The position numbers and the translations under genes are program-made. 21,928 nt of DNA, taken from JAQBYK01 sp964499425 (GTDB taxonomy: Bacteria > Patescibacteriota > Gracilibacteria > UBA1369 > LOWO2-01-FULL-3). Shown here piece by piece: positions 1-5,177 of this stretch. Location: positions 1 through 21,928 of the forward strand of contig CAZCLD010000018.1 of NCBI GenBank assembly GCA_964499425.1, in the 5' to 3' direction. The notes under the pieces were generated by a model that saw only the letters and a list, made by a program, of their open reading frames with translations, had not been told where the DNA came from and did not search any database. The first letter of the stretch is position 1. Each line of letters opens with the position of its first letter.

Positions 1-1
1 A

Positions 2-112
2 GAAAGAGATGTCATCAAGATCCAAGCCTACAACCTACTTAGTAGATATGAGGCATTGATTATCAACCTACTCTCCGGTGAAGAATATATTGATTTTGAC
101 TTTGGTGATTAG
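2..112 (+). CDS. C-terminal end of an unidentified protein (partial)
   Basis: An open frame enters from the left edge and ends at a TAG at 110-112, giving 36 residues that finish in an acidic tail (FDFGD). The piece is amphipathic and charged (for example KIQAYNLLSRYEAL), as expected for a helical C-terminus, and it points towards hflX, which starts 39 nt later. Too little is present to recognise a family. The other two plus-strand frames hit stops early in this interval, which supports this frame, but the call rests only on openness and composition. Confidence 0.5.
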   Translation, partial: ERDVIKIQAYNLLSRYEALIINLLSGEEYIDFDFGD

Positions 113-138
113 GCCGTGATCTAAAACCAAAGAATTGG

Positions 139-144
139 TATAGT
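139..144 (+). promoter_or_regulatory. Candidate -10 element of hflX
   Basis: TATAGT lies only 7 nt before the hflX ATG, so a transcript from it would start at or next to the start codon (a leaderless mRNA). There is no convincing -35 at 16-18 nt upstream, so this is tentative. Confidence 0.25.
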
Positions 145-151
145 GTCATAA

Positions 152-1378
152 ATGAAAAAAGAAAAAATAAGAGCAATTCTAGTCGATGTCATTGACAGAG
201 ATACTTCCAAAGAAGAGGCAGAAAACCGCTTAAGGGAGCTGGAAAGCCTGGTTAATACTTATGGGGGGATTGTTGTTGTTAAAACTATCCAGAAAAAGAG
301 TAAGCCTGACTACGAAACTTTTATAGGAAAAGGAAAAGTAAAGGAAATAATAAGGGAGGGGTACGAGAAAAAAGCTCAGGTGGTGATCATAAATAACATT
401 CTTAAACCTCGACAGATATATACTCTCAATGAATCCTTCAGAGATAGTAAGATGAAAGCTTGGGATCGAATTGATTTGATCCTAAAAATATTCTCAAAAC
501 ATGCTTCTAGCTCACATGCAAAACTCCAAATTGAACTGGCTAGTATCAGACATATGGGCCCACGCATATTCGGGATGGGTATAGAACTATCGAGACAAGC
601 AGGTGCAATGGGAGTAAGAGCAGGTGCTGGTGAAGCAAATATTGAGATGATGAAACGGCATCTGCAACGACAGGAGCTAAACATTCTTAAGAAGCTTAAG
701 CACTATGAGTTGATCGACGAGGGACACAGAAAGCGCCGAAGACGTAAGAATTTTAGATCAGTTGCCCTGGTGGGATATACCAATGCCGGCAAGAGCTCAC
801 TCCTAAACGCGCTTACTGGAAAAGGAACATATGTTGCCGACCAGCTTTTTGCAACTTTGGATACCAGAATTGGCAAAGTTTACGACAAGAATAGTTCAGA
901 ATATGGCTCGGAAATCCTAATGTCAGACACAATAGGATTCATACAGGATCTACCACCAACCTTAATCCAAGCATTCAAATCCACTCTTGCTGAGACAGTA
1001 GCAGCAGATTTAATTCTTCATATAATCGATATAAATGATCCACAGATCCATCAGAAAGTTGCGGTTGTCGAAGAAATTCTCAAACACCTTGGTGCAGAGG
1101 GAAAACCAAAAATTTATGCCTTCAACAAGGTAGATCTGATTGCACCTAGATCAATGTTTGATCCAAAAGTTGCACAATTAAAGAAGAAAACTTTATTAAG
1201 AGCCTCAGAAGGCACGGCAGAATTGCTCGGCTGGTCTAACAAAAGGCCTTTAGAAGCCAAGAAAAGAATGGAAGAATTAAAAGAAAAGTATAAGGAGTTC
1301 AATCCAATATTCTTTTCTGCACAGGAAAAACTCAATCTACAAAGCGTAGTAGGGGAAATAGTATCAGCACTTGCCTAA
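152..1378 (+). CDS. hflX: GTPase HflX
   Basis: HflX is a cytoplasmic Obg-type GTPase that binds the 50S subunit and splits or rescues stalled or heat-damaged ribosomes. This 408-residue protein has the HflX N-terminal domain (about 1-195), including the FIGKGKV segment near 57 and the GAGEANIE version of the family's GxGExxxE motif near 158. The G domain follows: G1 GYTNAGKSS at 208-216, the G2 region FATLDT near 233, G3 DTIGF at 259-263, G4 NKVD at 325-328 and G5 SA at 389-390. A charged stretch of about 40 residues lies between G4 and G5. Length is normal for the family. The ATG has no Shine-Dalgarno sequence. The stop lies one base from the stop of the convergent prolyl-tRNA editing gene, leaving no room for a separate terminator. 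Family assignment is secure. Confidence 0.96.
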   Translation: MKKEKIRAILVDVIDRDTSKEEAENRLRELESLVNTYGGIVVVKTIQKKSKPDYETFIGKGKVKEIIREGYEKKAQVVIINNILKPRQIYTLNESFRDSKMKAWDRIDLILKIFSKHASSSHAKLQIELASIRHMGPRIFGMGIELSRQAGAMGVRAGAGEANIEMMKRHLQRQELNILKKLKHYELIDEGHRKRRRRKNFRSVALVGYTNAGKSSLLNALTGKGTYVADQLFATLDTRIGKVYDKNSSEYGSEILMSDTIGFIQDLPPTLIQAFKSTLAETVAADLILHIIDINDPQIHQKVAVVEEILKHLGAEGKPKIYAFNKVDLIAPRSMFDPKVAQLKKKTLLRASEGTAELLGWSNKRPLEAKKRMEELKEKYKEFNPIFFSAQEKLNLQSVVGEIVSALA

Positions 1379-1379
1379 A

Positions 1380-1859
1380 TTAGAACTCCACATCCGTCAG
1401 CTCATTCCCACACCACTCCAAAAACCTCCTAAAACCATCCAGACTCACCTCGAGTGTCGCAGTATTCACATTTGGATGATAGTGAAGCTTGTCGTACTTG
1501 AGCAAATCCTTGTCCATGACAACGACCACCTCATGTTCGGTATCATTAATCAATCCAAAAGGAGAAACGGACCCTTTCTCTAAACCCAAAAATCGCATCA
1601 ACCTTTCCTCAGAAGCGAAGCTGAGTTTTGACTCGCCCAATTTTTCTTTCAAATCCTTCAAATCAACCTTTTTTGAACTTTCTATAATTACCAAATAGTG
1701 CGTATCTCCCTTCTTATTCCTCAGGAAAAGGTTCTTGCTGTGCCCGCCTTCTACATCCTTGTAGTACTGATCGGCTTCTTCACAGGTGAACACCGCAGGA
1801 TGCTCCCGCTTCAAATAATCGACACCAATCTCATCTAATACCTTGTAAATATCTTTCAT
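1380..1859 (-). CDS. Prolyl-tRNA editing protein, YbaK/PrdX (ProX) family
   Basis: This family hydrolyses mischarged tRNA-Pro (typically Ala- or Cys-tRNA-Pro) in trans, protecting translation fidelity. The 159-residue single-domain protein matches the PrdX/ProX branch. It has an N-terminal HPAVFTCEEAD segment (about 20-30), a KNLFLRNKKG strand near 43-52 that contains the conserved catalytic-type lysine, and the glycine-rich GSVSPFGLIND loop near 96-106. Length is typical for a free-standing deacylase rather than the insertion domain of ProRS. It is convergent with hflX and divergent from the dehydrogenase gene, separated from the latter by 47 bp that must hold both promoters. Which mischarged amino acid it removes cannot be read from sequence. 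Confidence 0.9.
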   Translation of the reverse strand: MKDIYKVLDEIGVDYLKREHPAVFTCEEADQYYKDVEGGHSKNLFLRNKKGDTHYLVIIESSKKVDLKDLKEKLGESKLSFASEERLMRFLGLEKGSVSPFGLINDTEHEVVVVMDKDLLKYDKLHYHPNVNTATLEVSLDGFRRFLEWCGNELTDVEF

Positions 1860-1906
1860 AATTTCTCTTTAATGCTACCATTAGGAAGTAATCTAACAAA
1901 ACAATT

Positions 1907-2875
1907 ATGCCCAGAATAAACCAACAGAACATTTATTTTTTCGAAGTAGAAAAAAGTGATGCCAAGTTAGTTAAGAAAAGGTTCCCAAAGGCAAAGATCT
2001 TTGAAGAACCATTCTCATCAAAAAATGTAAAAAAATGTAAAAACGCTGAAATTTTGTGCGCTATGATAGACTCAGATTTTTCGGGTAAAAATCTGGAAAA
2101 ATGCCCGAACCTAAAAATGATTGCAACTCGTACAGTCGGTTATAACCATATAGATCTGAAATGGGCGGCAGAACATAAGATCCCAGTTTGCAATGTCCCA
2201 GACTATGGATCACATGTGATCGCAGAACACGTATTCGCACTCCTACTCGCGTCCGTAAGGAATGTCTTAGAAGGTGAAGAAAGAACCGAAAAACGAGTCT
2301 TTTCGTGGAAAGGTCTTCGCGGAATGGCGCTCCAAGGAAAAACACTTGGAGTTATTGGCACAGGAAAGATTGGAATGAATGTTTGCCGCATGGCTTCACA
2401 GGGGTTTCTAATGAATGTTATTGCTTACGATTTATATCCAAACAAAAAAATGGCACGCGAAAATAACTTTAAATATGTAAAATCTCTAAATGAAATATGG
2501 AAGAAATCCGATATAATTACACTTCACGTTCCAATGTTTCCGAAGACCAAACACATGATAAATGACAAAACAATTGCAAAAATGAAGGATGGAGTTGTAC
2601 TAATAAATACCGCGAGAGGTGGACTTATCGATACAAAAGCTCTAATTCGAGCCATCAAAAAGGGGAAATTTACTGATGTAGCACTTGACGTAATTGAACA
2701 CGAGACGAATATAAAAGAGAATAAAACACTCCTAAATCTACCAGGTGTTATCATTACGCCGCACATAGCATTTTATGCTGACGATTCTATGCTAAACATG
2801 TACAAGGAAGCCATAAAGTCTATTGAGCGCTTCATGAAAGGCAAAAAACTACTTCATCAAGTTTGCGGACACTAG
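1907..2875 (+). CDS. D-isomer-specific 2-hydroxyacid dehydrogenase, D-lactate dehydrogenase type
   Basis: Probably a cytosolic NAD-dependent reductase of pyruvate to D-lactate, a common way for fermentative small-genome bacteria to reoxidise NADH. In the 322 residues the substrate domain contains ATRTVGYNHID (about 73-83) and NVPDYGSHVIAEH (about 96-108). The nucleotide-binding fold has GTGKIG at 151-156. The catalytic triad is Arg237 in NTARGG, Glu264 in DVIEHE and His286 in TPHIAF. The LHVPMFPKTKHMIN segment near 206 is typical of the D-LDH/VanH branch rather than of phosphoglycerate or formate dehydrogenases. There is no regulatory domain. The leader is A-rich (acaaaacaatt) without a Shine-Dalgarno. 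The exact 2-keto acid is an inference; other 2-hydroxyacid substrates are possible. Confidence 0.88.
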   Translation: MPRINQQNIYFFEVEKSDAKLVKKRFPKAKIFEEPFSSKNVKKCKNAEILCAMIDSDFSGKNLEKCPNLKMIATRTVGYNHIDLKWAAEHKIPVCNVPDYGSHVIAEHVFALLLASVRNVLEGEERTEKRVFSWKGLRGMALQGKTLGVIGTGKIGMNVCRMASQGFLMNVIAYDLYPNKKMARENNFKYVKSLNEIWKKSDIITLHVPMFPKTKHMINDKTIAKMKDGVVLINTARGGLIDTKALIRAIKKGKFTDVALDVIEHETNIKENKTLLNLPGVIITPHIAFYADDSMLNMYKEAIKSIERFMKGKKLLHQVCGH

Positions 2876-2888
2876 AAAGTTATGCTAT

Positions 2889-2914
2889 ATGTGTCCCCCT
2901 AAATATAGACACAT
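2889..2914. repeat. 7-bp inverted repeat at the start of a small ORF
   Basis: ATGTGTC (2889-2895) and GACACAT (2908-2914) are perfect complements with a 12-nt loop. The right arm runs into the likely start codon (ATG 2913-2915) of the small ORF, so it could act as an operator or as an RNA hairpin covering the start. A chance occurrence is also possible. Confidence 0.35.
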
Positions 2915-3191
2915 GGAAGGACAAAGTCATGGCACACAAAACGCTCTAATGGGATTTGCGTGCGCAGAACAAGTGCGGGCAGAAGAGGAGGATGCAAGAA
3001 ATTTGCGAAGAACTGTACGCAGTGTTAGAAAAATGGTAGCTACGGGCACTACAACACCTATGGATTGGATGGGAGGAGGAATGGCACCAGAAAGAACCAA
3101 GCCAAAAGAAAAACCACTTCAGGACCCAATTCCCCCCGATATTCTAATTGAAATGACAAGAACTCCTGTTCAGTTAAAACTTTATTTTTAA
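2913..3191 (+). CDS. Small hypothetical protein (92 residues)
   Basis: An unrecognised small ORF between the dehydrogenase gene and the tRNA locus. I prefer the ATG at 2913 (in frame, 92 residues) over the one at 2889, because the extra eight residues lie inside an inverted repeat next to a possible -10 (TATGCT at 2881). The product is charged and soluble: an acidic/basic helix-like first half (AEEEDARNLRRTVRSVRK), a flexible glycine/proline middle (MDWMGGGMAPERTKPKEK) and a short C-terminus. There is no signal peptide, membrane segment or known motif. It fills an otherwise empty gap and ends just before the convergent tRNA 3' end. It may be a lineage-specific gene or a fortuitous ORF. Confidence 0.45.
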   Translation: MEGQSHGTQNALMGFACAEQVRAEEEDARNLRRTVRSVRKMVATGTTTPMDWMGGGMAPERTKPKEKPLQDPIPPDILIEMTRTPVQLKLYF

Positions 3192-3199
3192 AAACCTTC

Positions 3200-3533
3200 T
3201 GGTGGGCCTGGTTGGATTTGAACCAACGACCAATCGGTTATGCATCTCACTATCGCTTTCACGACCTCTTTCGAGTTTGTAAGCTGGACTATCCCTTCAT
3301 CCTCAATGCTTTGAGGATGCCTACCGTCTAGTCTCTACACCTTCCAACGTCCTAGGACGGTGGCTTGGCTCGGGATTGGCATATCCATTGAAGAACTTAG
3401 CTTTCCCCGAATTTGATAGGTTATCACCTGAAAATTGCTTTTCAGGCAGCCCATTGAGTGGAAGCCTATCGCGCTAGCACGACTTAGCATCCAATCTTTA
3501 AGCCGACTGCTCTAACCCCTGAGCTACAGGCCC
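3200..3533 (-). tRNA. tRNA-Ile2(CAU, lysidine-type), interrupted by a group I intron
   Basis: Exon 1 is 3533-3501 (tRNA positions 1-33) and exon 2 is 3242-3200 (34-76). Joined, they give a perfect 76-nt cloverleaf: acceptor GGGCCTG/CAGGCCC, anticodon stem GTCGG/CCGAT, seven-base loop CTCATAA, T stem GTTGG/CCAAC, discriminator A and an encoded CCA. The anticodon is CAU. I call it isoleucine-2 rather than methionine because the body closely resembles E. coli ileX (GGTTAGAGCAG in the D arm, TTGGTCG in the variable/T region). It also has C4-G69 and C5-G68, the acceptor pairs that TilS uses to recognise tRNA-Ile2. C34 would then be modified to lysidine to read AUA. It has its own promoter downstream of rpsT. 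Confidence 0.93.
3243..3500 (-). ncRNA. Self-splicing group I intron (258 nt, IC3-like) in the tRNA anticodon loop
   Basis: The intron lies between tRNA positions 33 and 34. Numbering along the intron, the visible core is as follows. The internal guide GGCTG (50-54) pairs with the 5' exon end CGGCT, with U.G at the splice site. ATG just before it (47-49) pairs with the 3' exon CAT (P10). P2 is CCTGAAAA/TTTTCAGG with a GCAA tetraloop (55-74). P3 is CCTATC (81-86)/GGTAGG (176-181). P4 is TCGGG (91-95)/CCCGA (127-131). P7 is GACTA (168-172)/TAGTC (210-214). P8 is CATCCTCA/TGAGGATG (182-203). A CTC-GAAA-GAG P9 follows, and the last base is the required G. The core phrase CCAATCCCGAGCCAAG is very close to that of cyanobacterial and plastid tRNA-Leu introns. 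No homing endonuclease ORF is present. Confidence 0.93.
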
Positions 3534-3556
3534 ATTTTTAAAAGAACACGCCAGAG

Positions 3557-3585
3557 ATTCTAATACAAAAATTCACCTATAGCAA
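3557..3585 (-). promoter_or_regulatory. Promoter of the tRNA-Ile2 gene
   Basis: On the minus strand, TTGCTA (3585-3580), a 17-bp spacer and TAGAAT (3562-3557) form a good vegetative promoter. The -10 ends 23 nt before tRNA position 1, so a short 5' leader would be removed by RNase P. Confidence 0.65.
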
Positions 3586-3642
3586 AAAGTTCGTCACACA
3601 ATAATTCTTCGACGTCGAAAGTCACCCCATTTTAGCCCCTGT

Positions 3643-3978
3643 CTAAGCCGCTTTGTCCTTAGCCTCTTCTTTTTTCTTCTCCACAGCAGGTGTGGCCACT
3701 TTCGCACCACCCTTTCCCTGCAATTCATTCAAAGCCCGCGCCACTCGAGATTTTTTTCTGGCAGCATTATTCGGATGAATAATATTTTTCTTACAGGCAG
3801 TATCAATAATTGAGAAAACTTTTGGCATAAATTTCACAGCTTCATCCAATTTCCCATCTTTGATCAATGTAAGTTCCTTCTTAACTAAAGTCTTAAGCTC
3901 ACTCCTCACAGGAAAATTTCGCGCACGTCTCTTAAGATTCTGCTTCATTCTCTTTTTTGCTGACTTAATTACTGGCAT
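3643..3978 (-). CDS. rpsT: 30S ribosomal protein S20
   Basis: S20 is an early-binding helical protein of the small subunit that contacts 16S rRNA. I start it at the ATG at 3978 (MPVIKSAKKRMKQN), because this matches the family N-terminus and because upstream codons would have to lie inside the promoter. The 111-residue product has the expected basic N-terminal helix, the HPNNAARKKSRVARAL motif near 73-88 that is diagnostic for S20, and a lysine/alanine/glutamate-rich C-terminal extension of about 20 residues beyond the usual end. A promoter lies just upstream and the tRNA-Ile2 gene follows on the same strand with its own promoter. Confidence 0.93.
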   Translation of the reverse strand: MPVIKSAKKRMKQNLKRRARNFPVRSELKTLVKKELTLIKDGKLDEAVKFMPKVFSIIDTACKKNIIHPNNAARKKSRVARALNELQGKGGAKVATPAVEKKKEEAKDKAA

Positions 3979-3996
3979 TTTGGCTAGCTTTAAATA

Positions 3997-4024
3997 ATAA
4001 TATGCGCGGCAAAGTCTAAGCCAA
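3997..4024 (-). promoter_or_regulatory. Promoter of rpsT
   Basis: TTGGCT (4024-4019), a 16-bp spacer and TATTAT (4002-3997) on the minus strand. The predicted start gives a leader of about 12 nt before the rpsT ATG, with no Shine-Dalgarno sequence. The maf gene begins 16 bp beyond on the other strand. Confidence 0.55.
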
Positions 4025-4040
4025 GCCAAACCTTAAGTCA

Positions 4041-4637
4041 ATGCAATTAGTCCTAGCATCTAAAAGCCCTCGTCGCAAAGAATTACTAGAGTCAATTGGA
4101 CTCACATTTTTGACTCATCCCAGCGACTTTGAGGAAAAAGATACGCATCTTTCTCCGGAGGAGCTTGCCCTTCACAACGCCATTGGAAAAGCACAAAAGG
4201 TCGCTCCTCACTATCGAGATGCCCTGATAATTGGGGTGGATACTGTAGTTTATTTACAGGATCATTTTCTGGGAAAACCAAAAGACAAGGAGGACCATAA
4301 GCGAATACTTAGGCTCCTGAGCAGTACTACGCACAAAGTTAGCTCGGCAATTTGCATTATTAATACAAAAAATGGGAAGAATGTTTCGGCTGTGGAGACA
4401 ACATTAGTGAGCATGGACCGTCTCGACGAAGAAGATATTAAAGAATATGTGAATTCCGGGGAGGGAGAGGACAAGGCTGCTGGCTACGCGATTCAAGGAA
4501 TTGGTGCACTATACGTAAAAAAGATAGAGGGCGATTACTTCAACGTAGTCGGACTCCCAATTTTCTTGTTGAGGAAACTCTTAAAGGCTATGGGGATGAA
4601 AAAATGGAGACTTGACAAATTGAGAGAAAGTCAGTAG
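4041..4637 (+). CDS. maf: Maf family nucleoside triphosphate pyrophosphatase
   Basis: Maf proteins hydrolyse non-canonical or house-cleaning NTPs (dTTP/UTP/CTP-type or m7GTP-type) to the monophosphate and pyrophosphate. The 198 residues contain all family signatures: the phosphate-binding SPRRKELL at 9-16, GVDTVV with the general-base Asp at 65-70, GKP at 78-80, the long GEGEDKAAGYAIQG loop at 140-153, and GDYFNVVGLP near 164. GEDKAGxY and the following GIGA are typical of the dTTP/UTP pyrophosphatase (YhdE-like) side, but the substrate is inferred only. It is divergent from rpsT with a 62-bp gap. A strong hairpin terminator follows 34 nt after the stop. Confidence 0.93.
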   Translation: MQLVLASKSPRRKELLESIGLTFLTHPSDFEEKDTHLSPEELALHNAIGKAQKVAPHYRDALIIGVDTVVYLQDHFLGKPKDKEDHKRILRLLSSTTHKVSSAICIINTKNGKNVSAVETTLVSMDRLDEEDIKEYVNSGEGEDKAAGYAIQGIGALYVKKIEGDYFNVVGLPIFLLRKLLKAMGMKKWRLDKLRESQ

Positions 4638-4671
4638 TGTCTGCTCTTATCGAAGGAAAACTAGAGGGCAG

Positions 4672-4697
4672 AAAAACCTCCCGAAAGGGAGGTTTTT
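4672..4697 (+). terminator. Intrinsic terminator after maf
   Basis: The stem CCTCCC/GGGAGG closed by a GAAA tetraloop (4677-4692) is flanked by AAAAA and followed by TTTTT at 4693-4697. It is the clearest factor-independent terminator in the window. The flanking A-run means it could also work on the opposite strand, although no minus-strand gene ends here. Confidence 0.9.
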
Positions 4698-4796
4698 CCT
4701 TACATAAAAAACCTAGCACTCAATTTCTCACCGTGGTTTTTCTTCATCAGCTAAAAATAACTCGCAAAAATCTTCATTTTTAGATATCATATAAAC

Positions 4797-5177
4797 ATGT
4801 GGAGAACTATAAAAGCACTATTCGCGGGATTGATTGCGGGGACAGCTCTTGGAGTACTTTTTTCACCGAAAAAGGGAAAAGAAATCCGCAAGAATATCAG
4901 CGATGAAATCGACAAAGGAGGTACAGGGCTTAAATCAATCAAAGACACTTTGTTCGGAGTGGGACATGAAATAAGTGAAACTGATACCTACAAGCAGGCA
5001 TCCAGTGAAGCAAAAAAGGCAGGTAAAAAAGCCAAAAAAGCAATTAAGGCTAAAATCCCAGCAGAGCAAAGAAAACAGGCAAGTAAGGCCCTAAGGAAGG
5101 CTAAATCCACGGCTAAGAAGGCCACAAGAAGGGCAAAATCAGCCATCAACAAAGCCAAAAAGAAATTTTCTAAATAA
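4797..5177 (+). CDS. YtxH-like membrane-anchored protein with histone-H1-like lysine/alanine tail
   Basis: A 126-residue protein in two parts. Residues 1-40 resemble YtxH/general-stress small proteins: a glycine-rich single transmembrane helix (ALFAGLIAGTALGVLFSP) followed by KKGKEIRKNI, the phrase typical of that family. From about residue 70 to the end it is almost entirely Lys/Ala/Arg (KKAGKKAKKAIKAK, KKATRRAKSAINKAKKK), like the C-terminal tails of bacterial histone-H1-like proteins. Such a tail could bind nucleic acid or the polyanionic envelope; this is inference. Its TAA shares the A with the ATG of the following tyrA-pheA fusion (TAATG), suggesting translational coupling. The AT-rich region just before the ATG contains TATCAT and could be its promoter. 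Confidence 0.75.
   Translation: MWRTIKALFAGLIAGTALGVLFSPKKGKEIRKNISDEIDKGGTGLKSIKDTLFGVGHEISETDTYKQASSEAKKAGKKAKKAIKAKIPAEQRKQASKALRKAKSTAKKATRRAKSAINKAKKKFSK

Noticed and set aside
3243..3500. Homing endonuclease gene within the intron
   Set aside because: At 258 nt the intron is fully used by the ribozyme core, and no meaningful open frame is present.
3200..3533. Reading the interrupted tRNA as tRNA-Ile(UAU) or as elongator tRNA-Met
   Set aside because: UAU would need the intron to end in C rather than the obligatory G and would break the P10 pairing. Methionine is less likely because the acceptor pairs C4-G69/C5-G68 and the D- and variable-arm sequences match tRNA-Ile2.
3608..3619. Perfect 12-bp palindrome TTCGACGTCGAA between rpsT and the tRNA gene
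   Set aside because: Several palindromes of this length are expected by chance in 22 kb. It has no T-tract to be a terminator and is not placed at a promoter, so I do not assign it a role.
4980..5170. Lys/Ala-rich tail of the YtxH-like protein as a DNA tandem repeat
   Set aside because: The amino acid pattern is repetitive, but the codons vary and no fixed-length DNA unit recurs, so it is a low-complexity coding region and not a repeat array.
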